Source: Sordariomycetes sp. S80-01Y (taxonomy: Eukaryota; Ascomycota; Sordariomycetes). Taken from it: DNA of 64,000 bases. The notes beneath the pieces were generated by a model. The model saw only the letters and a list, made by a program, of their open reading frames with translations, was not told where the DNA came from and made no database searches. Position numbers and translations under genes: made by a program. The DNA is taken from NCBI GenBank assembly GCA_037042185.1, contig JAXQJY010000023.1, positions 310,001 to 374,000 on the forward strand, read 5' to 3'. Numbering within the stretch: the first letter of the stretch is position 1; the number at the start of each line of letters is the position of its first letter. Of the stretch, positions 42,454 to 53,709 are shown piece by piece.

Positions 42454-45400
42454 CTAAGACACATCTATGGTGTTTTCGTCAGCCGTCAAAATCCTAACTG
42501 CCTCAGTCGCAGCTTTGGTCTTCACTTCTTCGCTCCCCACACCACCAGCTACCTCAGTAACCAGTCTATCTCCCACATGGACCGAGCAAGTGTATTCCGT
42601 CTCGCCGTTCCCGACATCGATCTTACCTATGTCGTATTTGACCTTCTTCTCAACGGCACATCGCCCTAGGAGCTCCTTCGGGTGTATACATTCAACCCCA
42701 TCTCGGAGGATGCGGTCAAGGGTCTCCAGGATACCAAAGCGTCCTAAGATCTCCTCGCATATTTTCAAAGAGCCAGAGTCCATCCAAACAGCCCCAAGCA
42801 TCGACTCGAAGATGTCTGAGAAGAACTTCTGCGCTCGTAGTTTGGCCAGTAGTGCCCAAGGGTACCTCGTGTCCTGAGCCATCGCCTCGAGCAGCTCAGC
42901 ACGGGCCTCATGGTACCTCTTTACTGCTTCCTCTTGAGCAATATCAAGAGGTGGAGAAGAGCTTCGCATAAACGTCCACAGAGGGAGTTTGCTCTCCTGA
43001 GTGACAATACCACCATCCACCACGACTACCTCCTCCTTGCGCAATCCATATTCGAAAACCTTGGAGGCAAGGAAGTCGGAGTTGACCACAGCAGTCTTCA
43101 AAGTATGTGTTTTGTCGTGCGACAGCGGAGGCTTTGCCTCGAAGAGACGGGTGACGATGATCTTGTCCAGAATCGCATCGCCAACGAACTCGAGGCGTTC
43201 GTACGAACGCGTGGCGAAACTGCCCATGAAGGAGCCGTGCGTGAGGAATTCAAAGAGGAGGGACTTTTTGCTGAAAACATAGCCGATCAACTCCTCAACA
43301 TTCTCCACAGTCTGCGGTACTTGCGCAATGTCTGGCTGTATCTCGTACAGGACTTGTCTGCTCTCCGCCGGAGTTCGCCAGGCTTGGTCATCAATGAAGA
43401 TAGTCAAGCATTTCATTGCTTTCTCCATGCCACCTTCATGATATGCCGCACCAATGAGAGCCTCCACGACATCTGCTAGGGTCTTCGTAGACAGCTGCCT
43501 GTTCACTTTCGCTGCATCTTCATCCTCCCCTAGGATATCGTCTAAGTATAGCGGACGCCATTTGAGACCAGTGAACGACTTGGTGAGGATGTACTTGGCA
43601 AGCCCCTTTTCCTTTGCTGCTCTCGATAGTCTGGAGTTGGATACAAGACGATCCTTGAAGAATGATAGATAGCCTTCTGGCCACTCCGGGTCTGTTCCCT
43701 CAGTCAGTCGAGAGCTCATTCACGTCATCAATGTACTTACGTGTCGCCAGTGCGTGAATTGAAGCAGAGTACTTGAGAATAGAATCACCAAGAGTCTCGA
43801 GCCGCTCGTATTGGTAGGGTTCCACGGCTGCTCGGGAACTAATAGCTTCCCGGACAAGGTAGGGATCGGAGAAAGCGACAGGCTTAAGCAAGTTCTCCAT
43901 TAGATGTTTTACGGTTAGCATGATCTTGATTTCGTGGACCACACAAGGGATCAACATTCCGAATTGCAAATGCTGGATTGGCATGATGTCGACCATCACT
44001 GAATCCACGGGCAAGACCCAGTCGTACGGCTTGACGCTTAGCGTAGCCAAGGGGTCGGCGGCCACCCGGTGCAAGAAGTCGGATCTCTTGGTCCATCTTT
44101 TCAGAGATACGTAAGGTGCATCTTCTCGCGCGGCCTCGTAGCCGTCGAAAATATGGCGGACCATACTCATAGGCGGTTTGTACGGGAGTAGCTCCTGGAA
44201 AGTGAAGGCCACACCAGCAACATCCCGCAGCAAAGTTTGCTCGTTCTGGTCCCTACTGATATTGAAAGCTCTGACGTTGTCTTGTGAACTCGACATGGAG
44301 CTGAGGCCGTTGCTATCCTTCGCACATATCTGGATTACCTGGGGTTTGTCCAGGACAGCCCATCTATGCCCAAAGACAGACGCCAGGATAATAGAGGTAT
44401 GGTCAGGTGGTTTCTCGTCTTCCGCTAACAGCCGGGCAGTACTGGACCGCAGTGTCCAAACCTTCTCGTAGTCCCGGTAGATTATGATATCGCGTGGTTG
44501 TGGTAACTTGGTCGGAAGTACAACATCGTATTCGCCAAGTTCCTCCCCATTTTCGCCAATGCACGTCAAGGTCAACGCCCAACGTGGCTTGCCAGCTGTC
44601 CAGTCTTGCGCAACTTGAACCCAGGGACTGAAAGAATGATCCACGAGAGAAATGGGCTCCCTCGCTTCAATACCAGGGATCTCTTTGGGGGCGTATGGCA
44701 GCAGATTGTCATTGAGAAGGCCTGCGTGGTATAACTTGACGTATGCTTGAAAAGCAGCATCCTTCATTGCGGCTTTCTCGTTCGGCCATGCTTGACTAGC
44801 CTCAGCCTTCCGCATATCAGCAGGAAGGAAAGACGGCAGGACGACCGTGCACGTCCAAACGGTCCCAGTGTCGATGTGATCCATTTCCGTGATGTAGTCA
44901 GGCCGGGCTTGGATGAACTCCCCTCGCGATAAGGCCCGACAGAAATGATCCAGATGTCCCCTGGCTTCTTGAAGTCCTATTCGGGCACCAGTCGACTCAA
45001 CGCGTAGGACAAACTCCGCACCGAGCTCTTCACCTTCTTCTTTTACCAGTAAATCATGCTCCCGGTCTTCTTCCTGATACTGCCTTTTCATGATCTCCTC
45101 CATTTCTTGCCACTGCTCGGCCATCCGACCCCGTCGCTCGATGAAGCAGACTAGGCACGACGCTCGCATGCGTGCCCGCCCACGCCTCTGGATAAACGAT
45201 TTGAAAGTTTCTACCTCATCGAAGCATATGACGAAATTGCAGGCTGGAACGTCGATGCCCTCTTCGAGAACACTCGTCGCGATGAGCAAGTTGATGGTGC
45301 CTGACCTGAACTTTTGTAAGACGGAGATGTCGTTTACGTTGCTGAGGAGATCATAAATGCTGCTCTTCTTCGTGGATTGCTGGGAAACCCCGACGATTGC

Positions 45401-46804
45401 TCCGATCCGAAACTTCTCCGAGATTGAGGGGGTTGCCATAAGAAGTTCGTAAAGCATACTGACGGTTGCGCGCTCCCTGGCAAAGACCACGCACACCGGC
45501 GGCCCAAAGTCGCCACTCGCAGCTGCCAGAAGCTCTTGGATCAAGAGGCTGACCTTCTGCGAAGGATCAGACGGGATGAGTGCCGGTTCCGGCACTTGAA
45601 TCTGCTCGATTGCTTTAGCCAGGTACACCTTTTCTTCGCTTGTCCACTGGTTCAGAAGATGGTCCTTCTGTCTGATGTTTTCCAGATACTCGCTTGTGAT
45701 CCTCCATAGATACCGATTCGAGGCCCAAATCCCTAGCTCGCTGGCAACTCGTATACTTCGGTTGTACAGGCCCCCCAGCTGCTTCTGACAGTAGGTATCG
45801 TTTCCGCGGATGACTTTGTATAGTCTAAGCTTGTTCGAGGGGGTCAATTCCTGCAGAAGTGAGACAATACAGGGGTCGTCCTTAATGTCAAGACTGTGCC
45901 AGACTTTTTGTAGGGACAAGATCGCGGGTGTCACGATCTCAGGGGAAGGATCGATCTGGACAGCCCGAATGAGTGGGCGGTTGACGTGGCGGAGCAGCTC
46001 TTCACGATGCGTTGTCGGCGATATACATCTTGCATCGAGTGTCCTCTCAACAGCCTCAAGGTCGTCTGGCCGGGCTCGTATACTAGGAGTGGCAGACAGC
46101 CCGAGAACTGAGGGGACATATCCACTACCTTTTCGTACATGGTAGAAGTCGAGCATTATTCTTCTGGCCGGGGCGTTCTTGGTGCAATTGTGTGCTTCAT
46201 CAAAAACGAGCAAGGTGAGCATGTCCATACTGACAAGTGCGTGAGAGAGGGCATCATGCAGGACCTGTGGTGTCGAAACGATTATTCGAGTCTTGAGAAC
46301 GGTCTTCCAGATTTGTTCCGACCAACTGTCGACGTTCTCATTTCCAGTCAAGAGCTGGAGAGATACCGAAGGCATGTGCCGTGCGATAGCAGCGTGCTGT
46401 TGCGCGCAGAGCATGACAGTAGGTGCGAGAAACCAGACAATCTGCACAAAGTGTTAAATGTGTTCTCCCCAGCCAATAACTCTGATGCAAACCTTGTCAG
46501 GGGCACATGTGTCTAGCTCTGCCTGCATTCGAAGCAAAGCAACCAGAGTCTTCCCACTCCCAGTATCCATGGCGACTATGACATTCTCCTTCAGACTCGC
46601 TTCGAACATCTCGAGCTGGTACGCCCTGGCTTCAGGCATCATCTTGGATGGTGTGCTGGGTTGCTCATCGTCAATGCCCCATCTCTCAGGCGTGGGTGGC
46701 CCCTCGATATTGTCTTCACTTTGTAGCGAAGGACTCGTTGCGGCCAACATTGAGGTGTCCGATTCGTCACTCCACCCAGAGACACCGTACGCAAACGTCG
46801 CCAT
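42454..46804 (-). CDS. dcl2: Dicer-like protein 2 (Dcl2)
   Basis: Exons on the minus strand are 46493-46804, 43741-46441 and 42454-43691 with the joins at AAG|ATT and C|AC; total 1416 aa. Order of domains: DExD helicase with P-loop AMDTGSGKT (about 76-84) and VFDEAHNC (about 180); helicase C with [20 protein letters not shown] and [10 protein letters not shown]; Dicer dimerisation domain (about 500-600). RNase IIIa holds ERLETLGDS, then [11 protein letters not shown]. RNase IIIb holds [14 protein letters not shown], then [15 protein letters not shown]. Both RNase III centres keep their acidic residues. No PAZ domain is recognisable, which is usual for Dcl2. It makes small RNAs from double-stranded RNA in quelling and antiviral defence. 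Length is normal for fungal Dcl2. Confidence 0.96.
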
Positions 46805-47760
46805 GATGAGTCGAGCTACGGGTACTAAGCCCGGCAAGGATGAATGTTGATACCTAGCCGTCTAGGCAGAAAGGGGAAGCAGAGCCTGGCTCTCGGAGCG
46901 AAGGTCCTAAGCAGGTAGGCTTATGACCAAAACGCTCTGCATGCGTACCAACTCCACGAATGCAACGCAGTGTTGCCCAGGATGTTCGGCAGGCTGATCC
47001 GGACTCATGCTTATCATGGTTGGAATACGCAAGCAACCAGTCTATGAGGAGCAAAGGAGCCAGTGCAGGATGGCAGGGACGGTCAGCAGTGGTCGCCCCT
47101 CATCAGTGACTCAGAAGGTGACTGCATCGAGAGACGTTGTCTTCGTCAAGGGTCTACGCAGCCTCGTGTGATATGCGGGCGGCCTGCATACATACGGTGT
47201 GCTGCAGGGCGTGGCCTGTGGGTGTCGTAGCGCGTGGGATCGCAGTCGCATGCATTTTAGTCGAATGTCAAACGGAATGTGGCATGCTACCTAGTCCTAG
47301 TTATATCGACACATACTACAATGCCGGGGGCTGACTGTATGTCCACTTTGGAACAAATCGAGTCAACATTAGAGCCATCGAGAAACCGAGTGGCGGGTTC
47401 AAAGACAGGAGACAGGAGACAGGAGACAGAACACAGGACACAGGACACAAGGAATGGTGTTAGGGAGCGTGGCAAAAATAAGATGATGAGTTGTTGCGTT
47501 ATTCATAGGAGCTGGAGGGGCTCCATTTTGTCAGGACCCCCCAGAGCTTGTCGCCTGCACTATGCCCGTCACACTCCCAAACTTCTTGCAACGGCACCAT
47601 TACGCTTTCGAATAACGGAGCATCGCAAATTATTTGAGATTGTTTTCAAGACCCAATGGATTTACGTGATTTCATCGTTGACAACAAAACAGAGGGATGG
47701 TAGTGTTCCTTGAACCCCGCTGTTAGCATCAAAGGGCCTCATTGCAAGCGATCTCTAACG
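46805..47760. other. Intergenic, 956 bp, divergent promoter of dcl2 and the RCC1-like gene
   Basis: No gene is supported. A small tandem repeat lies at 47404-47449 and is listed separately. The dcl2 promoter must lie in the left part. Confidence 0.5.
47404..47449 (+). repeat. Short tandem repeat, GACAGGA-type unit
   Basis: Three perfect and several imperfect copies of a 7-nt unit (GACAGGA, drifting to CACAGGA). A simple repeat with no coding frame. Confidence 0.8.
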
Positions 47761-48827
47761 ATGCCGCCAAAATCCCTCCAGGAGAAGTCAAACTGCAGAA
47801 TATACGCAGCTGGCTGTAATGCATGGAATAACCTGTCATTCTCCCCACGGAACGTCGACGACGGTACTCCACGGGGCCAACTCGGGGACATCCACAGGTT
47901 CACAGTCGTGGAAGAAAGCAATACAGTGCAAGACCTCAAAGCCTATCTTGCATGGACAACAGGTATTGTCCCAGCATCTTTCGCTCATACTTCAACTAAC
48001 GCAAGCATGAAGCATGCATTGACGGGCAGAGGCGCGTTGCCGGGGCCGCCCCCGGCGAGGAGCTCCAAACCCAGCTCATCCATTCAACACAGAACGGCAA
48101 AGGCGAGCTCCTGGATGCATTCGACAATTCAAGCAAAATAAGGAGCACTGAATCACATGTTGCTCCCGCTGGGGCACCGAAAGCTTCGGAGGGATTCGTG
48201 GACTTCAACCCCAGAACAGCTGCAGCGTGGCAAACAGGCTTCGTGATGATGGATGAAGGCGGCCGGGTCTTTACGCTCGGGGACAAGCGTTACGCTGCAT
48301 GCCTGGGAAGGTCTGTAACTGCCGACCAGTAAGTTTTCACTGAACAAACATTGCTGCCAATGAGCCAACCAGAGTGTAGGCCCGCTGAAAGACCGCACAT
48401 CGTGGAGGACCTTCCAGACCCCACGGACAAGATATGCAAGGTAGTTGCTGGTGGCTACACAGTCGGTGCTCTCACCGAAGAAGGCCATCTCTACGCTTGG
48501 GGGATGCAGACTCCCGGCCATGCGGCCAGCGAGAAGCAAGCTATCGCTGGCTTGAGCGCCGTGCCGAATTATCAATCGATCCCCGAAGAGGGCGAAGACG
48601 AGGACGTAGCGGATGCTTCGTTTGGCGACTATCATGCCTTGGCTTTGACCAAGGAAGGGAACGTGTATGTTATTGGAAGCAATAAGAACGGACAGCTCGG
48701 TTTGGGATGGGATCGCAAGCACAGGGCTGAATGTTGGGAAAAGGTAGATCTTGATTTGGGCGAGTATCGGGTCAAGGAGGTGGTTGCTGGACCGCAGACA
48801 TCGTTCCTTATTGCGCGATTGCCTTAG
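47761..48827 (+). CDS. RCC1-like beta-propeller protein
   Basis: Exons are 47761-47962, 48013-48328 and 48380-48827, giving 321 aa. RCC1-type repeats are visible as CRIYAAGCNAWNNLSF, GFVMMDEGGRVFTLGDKRYAACLGR, TEEGHLYAWGMQTPG and ALTKEGNVYVIGSNKNGQLGLG. The last is the most canonical. With about four or five repeats it is shorter than true RCC1 (seven), so it is unlikely to be the Ran exchange factor. Small fungal RCC1-like proteins are uncharacterised. The first acceptor is ATGAAG before CATGCATTG, chosen because the nearer CAAG leads to a stop. It is divergent from dcl2. Confidence 0.75.
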
Positions 48828-49052
48828 AATAATGGCACGGTCGACATCACAAAACAGGAGAAGCCGGAGAGGGGCTCATCGATCAAAGGGGCTCGTGGCT
48901 TCAAGGCGCGACCGACGACAGCTGCCAGTGTTGGCGTCAAACAGAGTAAGAACTGCCTGATACTGGCTGTACTTTGGATGCAAAGCATGCTCTATTGAGC
49001 CTACACGACCCTCTATTTTACATTGCTGTACTGTCCGCTTTCGTGTAAGTGA

Positions 49053-50126
49053 TCATAGACTCGTCAAGTAATCCTCAATCTCCTGAGGCGTCAACTTCCT
49101 GAATCGGGGTCCTTGGGCTCCGTCGACGCCCTCAATGCCTAGTAAGTGGTCTGCTGGCGCGCCGACAACACCTATTACTGTTAGCAATAATATCCTAGGC
49201 GAGCAAGATGAAGAAACCCACCAATCTCAATAGAGTCGCCGTTCATCTCTCCTTCAATGTTGTCCTTGAGCGTGAGCAGCGCAATGTGGATAGCGTCCTC
49301 CAGCTCCAGCTCCTCCGAGTATCTCTTCTCAAGGAATGTCTTCGCCTTGGTCGCACTCTTTCCGATAGCGGTCGCCTTCCACGGGTAGTAGCTCCCACTC
49401 GGATCGACCTGGTACAACATTGGCCCACCCTTGTGAATGCCTCCCGTCTTCGAGCTCTTTTTCTTCTTCTCACCATCCTCGTCCTCGACCTCGACCTCAC
49501 CCTCTGGTTCAATGCCCTCATCCCATCCCGCGATCAGCAAACTCACGCCGTACGGCCTGACACCCGCAGACTGGGTGGCTTCCTGCATAACACGGGCAAC
49601 ATCCTGAACCAAGATGCGAGTGGGGGGATATTCATTGTAGATGCGCTTGTAACCCGTGTGGGAGACTTTACGTGCGCGGTCGACTAATACTCGGTAGTCG
49701 GGGCCCATGCCAGAGTAGACCATGCCGATGTTGGGGGTGATGTTGCTGATTTTAGAGAGGGAGGCTTGATCGGCGAGAGGTGAGGATGACTTCTTCTCGG
49801 TGGCGATGACGATGCCGTTTGTCGCTGGGTGAGGTTAGCATGGTGGTGGATGGAGGGGGCGGGGAGGCTTGCCTTTGATTCCGAGGGCGGTGATACCCTG
49901 GTTGACTGCGTTCAGGGCATATTCTATACGATGAGCATTAGCATCTTCGTGCCCAAATATCGACCTCTTCAGCGAGGCTTGTGTTGGCCATACCGATCTG
50001 GACCAGCTTTCCGCTGTGACATGGTTAGCATGGATGCGGTCATGGAGCTTTGACGTAGCTTGCGAAGTTAGAATAGGCATACCTGGGCGAGAAAGTGGTG
50101 AGGGAGAAGGAGTAGCGATCCGCCAT
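49053..50126 (-). CDS. pre8: 20S proteasome subunit alpha-2 (Pre8/PSMA2)
   Basis: Exons on the minus strand are 50083-50126, 49994-50013 (20 nt), 49873-49923, 49222-49824 and 49053-49171, giving 278 aa. The start [25 protein letters not shown] is the alpha-subunit signature, and [40 protein letters not shown] and [12 protein letters not shown] follow. The third intron starts GC, not GT (AAAG|GCAAGC), while the flanking sequence (LGIK|ATNG) is strictly conserved. An acidic/Lys insertion ([19 protein letters not shown], about 160-180) makes it longer than the usual 250 residues. The subunit forms part of the outer ring of the 20S core and has no protease activity. Confidence 0.94.
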
Positions 50127-50524
50127 GGCTGCTCGACTGCACTGAAAAGTCTGGGTCGAAAGGTCTCTGGTTCGCGGCGCAGGAAAGCGGTGATGATGAT
50201 TTCGATCGGAGCTGTGGTGTTTGCCCGACAGCTCTCCAGGCGGCTTCGACGTGCCAGGCAGTGAGCTGCCGCGTTGATGGGCAACTTGAAGTGGGGTGGC
50301 CGACCGGCACGGATATGGTTGTTCCGCCCCGAGGACTACGTCAATGCTTCCCTGAGGTGAGCCCCTTTATGGACTTCTTAGACATCGGTCAGATAGTTTA
50401 TTCTTTCGGCAAGGTAAGGTCTGTAACTGAAGTGAGAGTCGGCTGGCATCAAGCCGATACTGGCATCCGTCTTTCGCGCGCTTCGTCTGGCTCATCCGGG
50501 CCGGGCGACCTCATGTATAAGGAC
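50127..50524. other. Intergenic, 398 bp
   Basis: pre8 promoter and 3' flank of the next minus-strand gene. A possible small last exon of that gene may lie near 50390-50450; I cannot settle it. Confidence 0.4.
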
Positions 50525-51074
50525 CTATAATACACTCACCCTGCCCCAAACAGCCATCCAATCCAGCACCGTAAATACAGCATCCAACACCGTGATTCTA
50601 TCAAATCCTCTTCCCACAATCCACCGATCTCTCGTCAACGCAGTTCGGAAGTTCATCCACGCCTGACTGGCATTCGCTAAACCTAACACGCCCAAGGCTA
50701 GGACATCCAAGGGAACATCGCTCTTAGCCGACCCGGTTGACAGTAACTTGCCACCGCCGCCGAAAAGAGAGTAAAGACGCAGCAGTGCGAGAGCCGCGAG
50801 AGAAGTGTTCATAGCCCCGAGGTAGGATAGGATGTCATGATGCCAGCCGTCACCCGTGGGAAGGCGACTTATGGCTGGGTCGGATGATGATTTTCGGGTC
50901 GCCAATTTGGACATGATAAAGGGTTGACGGAGGGCGAAGTGAACGAAGGCACTGGAGAACCAGAGCTAGGTTGTCAGATCAGCATAGGGCGCCACCATAC
51001 GGAAGATCGTGGCATACCGCGTTGCCAGCATATAGGGCCTTGAGGGCGCCAGGTCCGTTGAATAAAGCAGCCAT
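50525..51074 (-). CDS. Conserved small membrane protein of unknown function
   Basis: Exons on the minus strand are 51018-51074 and 50525-50965 (52-nt intron), giving 165 aa as drawn. It begins MAALFNGPGALKALYAGNA, and the junction reads GNA|LWFSSAFVHFALRQPF. Three or four hydrophobic stretches follow, including SLAALALLRLYSLF, LDVLALGVLGLANASQAW and ITVLDAVFTVLDWMAVWG. There is no motif I can name. The 3' end is uncertain. The frame runs through AGGGTGAGT, a strong donor, into VSVL and a stop. A further exon after an acceptor near 50430 is therefore likely and would replace the last four residues. Confidence 0.65.
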
Positions 51075-51830
51075 ATCAAAGGGTCAGCTTTCGCAACGCT
51101 TGATTTACGTAGTTGAAGCAATCAAGACTTCTTGATGAGGGTCAAGACGTCGAGCATAGTCTTTAATGCCCAAGCTGACCATTACTTGAATGATTATGTG
51201 CTGGGTGCTCTTCTAAGCAAGATGGATCCGTCATACCTAACTGCCTCGGCTGATCCACATGTGTCTTCCTCCCAGTTGCGTATCTGGGGCTACAGCGCAA
51301 TGGAGGCCCCCCTTTTCGAGCTCAGAGATGCTCGTCCATAATGTGCTTACTTGAAGAGCATCATCAGGTTTCATCTTCCATGCAGCTCGACAGGCACGCG
51401 TAGAGACACCAGCAGATCAGAGGGGCACTAAGTTCGGGCGGCAGCTCAGGGAACCTTAACCCAAGTCCGCTGACGCACAGACCACCCCGCCACCATCGTC
51501 ACAGTGGTGCAGCGGTGGAGCGGACTTCCAACACTCGGCAGAATGCTTCCCCAGCCTTTCTCCGATCTCCAACCAGGACTTTGAGGCTGAGCTGGCCTTT
51601 GTCGTCCATGGCTTCCGCAACGGTCCATCACGTTCCGTAACATCTTCTCAACCCCAGGCCAACTTTTGCGCTTGCTTCTCTCCCACCTTCGCCTACAATC
51701 TAACATGTAGGCTCTGCATCCGAGCGCCTCACGGCAGAATCTCACGTATCAGCAACCCGACGCGCAAGCTTCGGACCAAGCCCACGTCACCTCACACGCG
51801 GAGCCTTCGGTTTCGAAAACGTCGTTCAAG
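51075..51830. promoter_or_regulatory. Divergent promoter, 756 bp
   Basis: Separates the small membrane protein from the RINGv gene. Short frames on both strands have no support. The last 150 bp are C/A-rich leader-like DNA. Confidence 0.45.
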
Positions 51831-52838
51831 ATGGACGAGCAACCAACGTGGGACTGGTCAGCAGTCAATGAAGGTCTAAATGACGCTTCTCGGCCTACTC
51901 CTGAGCCCACCCCCACAACAGCGCAAACTCCTCAAGAACCCACAGCTCACGCCGCCGACCGCACATCTCCCAAACCTGAATCATCACACCACGAGGCTCC
52001 CCGCCCAACCCCCAAGCAACGTCGCTACGGCCCCCGATCCTGCCGCATCTGTCTCGAGACCGAACAACCACAATGGCCTGATGGCAGCACCACGCTCGGT
52101 ATCGCGAACACCTCTTCCCGTCCCATCTACCAATCCGATGATCCGGAACTCGGACGCCTGCTTTCCCCATGCAAGTGCAGAGGCTCGCAGAAGTATGTCC
52201 ACGAAGGATGCCTTAATGCGTGGAGGTTGGCCAATCCAAATGCTACCAGAAACTACTGGCAATGTCCTACTTGCAAATTTACCTATCAGATGTCGAGGCT
52301 GCACTGGGCTGCCATGATCAGCCATACTGCCACACAAGTCGTTTTGACAGCTATCGTGCTAGTCGTCAGCCTGTTCGTCCTTGGCTTCATTGCGGATCCT
52401 ATCTTTGACCTGTGGTTTGATCCGCTGGGCACGTTGGTGGACGGTGTAGGTACCGTCATCTCGGACATCGAAGCGACGCGCCAGCCACTGTACGAAGAGC
52501 CACCGGCCACATGGTCCGAGCATTTTGCGAAAGGCTTCTTCTCGCTTGGTTTGGTTGGACTCTTCAAGACCATCCTGGCAGCACCTTGGCAGTGGTTCTA
52601 CTACCGCAACCCCATGGGCGGTGGCGGCAGACGCGGAGGCACAGGACGCGCCCGAGCTGAGAACATGAACTGGGTGTACATTGCTATCGGCGCTGCGACG
52701 TTCCTGATGGCTGTATGGCGGTTCGTCAAGCGACTCAGCGCACGGGTATTGAAGAATGTCAGCGACCGGGTCATGGACATTGGAGAAGATGACGGCGACG
52801 AAGTTGATGACGATGACGAGACTAAGAAAGATCAATAA
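51831..52838 (+). CDS. RINGv (RING-CH) membrane E3 ubiquitin ligase
   Basis: Single exon of 335 aa, ATG in CAAGATGGACG context. A RING-CH domain lies at about 68-148: SCRICLETEQPQWPDG, then CKCRGSQKYVHEGCLNAWR and YWQCPTCKF supply the C4HC3 zinc ligands (His in the fourth-ligand-plus-one position marks the RINGv type). A long insert between the second and third ligand pairs is notable. Two or three membrane helices follow: TQVVLTAIVLVVSLFVLGFIA, FFSLGLVGLFKTILAAPW and WVYIAIGAATFLMAVWRFV. An acidic tail ends EDDGDEVDDDDE. MARCH-type enzymes ubiquitylate membrane proteins. The substrate and compartment are unknown. Confidence 0.88.
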   Translation: MDEQPTWDWSAVNEGLNDASRPTPEPTPTTAQTPQEPTAHAADRTSPKPESSHHEAPRPTPKQRRYGPRSCRICLETEQPQWPDGSTTLGIANTSSRPIYQSDDPELGRLLSPCKCRGSQKYVHEGCLNAWRLANPNATRNYWQCPTCKFTYQMSRLHWAAMISHTATQVVLTAIVLVVSLFVLGFIADPIFDLWFDPLGTLVDGVGTVISDIEATRQPLYEEPPATWSEHFAKGFFSLGLVGLFKTILAAPWQWFYYRNPMGGGGRRGGTGRARAENMNWVYIAIGAATFLMAVWRFVKRLSARVLKNVSDRVMDIGEDDGDEVDDDDETKKDQ

Positions 52839-53709
52839 GCAGGCACTCTTCTCTCCCTGTCTAGAGAGTTTCATTTTCGAGACAAGACGTGACTGTCTGC
52901 ACACTCTTAAGTTGCCTCGAGCTTGCTCTCCCGTATCGAGGCGACGTGTCTGTGTGCAAAGAACGAAGTCCCAGTCACGCCGCCGACCTGAGTCGTCTTG
53001 ACTTGAGCCGATTGGAAGGCTGGAGACTGTCTGTGCTACGATTTCAGCTCGATTGTCTTTTTGACTGTCATGCTTGATGCGGCTACTCTGTACACTCGTA
53101 CGACCAGCATGTAGACTGCTCCCTTCAGCATAGATACAAATCCCCAGCCAATGCCGCTTTTCACAAGAACCTTACATAGTCGCGACCTCGGGTGCATTTC
53201 TCTAGCAGAATTGAATCGCAAATGAGCTACAAGTTGGACATGAAAAGACTCACCAGTAAATTCGTTAATTACCAGGCAGATAATACGAGATGCTTGCTTA
53301 CGTCCAAACAGCGGCTCCAAACCCCAGCTATCAATCAAAATTCCACCAAGTGGACCCCTGATCGCGGCGCGCAACACAGATCACCGTACATTGCTCAACT
53401 CCCAGTCCATCCCTAATCTTGAAGAGCGCCACTTCCCGAACGCTAAGAAGACGGCAATCCTTCGAGAACGTGTCCGCTCTGTTACTTCTCTCTCTTCCGA
53501 CACGCAGGTAACCTGGACTGCCCGTCGAAGTTGCAGTCAGCCACGATCTTGCGATCTAGGGAGGCTCGCTCCCTGCCCCGACACCCTCCCAACTTTGCGC
53601 CTCGCGTCGACCATATGGAATAGAGCTACGCCTTTCCCCGGACCAAGACGCCGATTTAGGCTTCTCGAAGACGAGATCACCGCCCGACCCCCAGTCGTCC
53701 TCAGCAAAC
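52839..53709. other. Intergenic, 871 bp
   Basis: Tandem spacer before the GT34 gene. Contains only short frames without family signal. Confidence 0.5.

Noticed and set aside
47404-47449. Possible CRISPR-like or regulatory array
   Set aside because: Only a 7-nt simple repeat without spacers; CRISPR arrays are not expected in a fungus.
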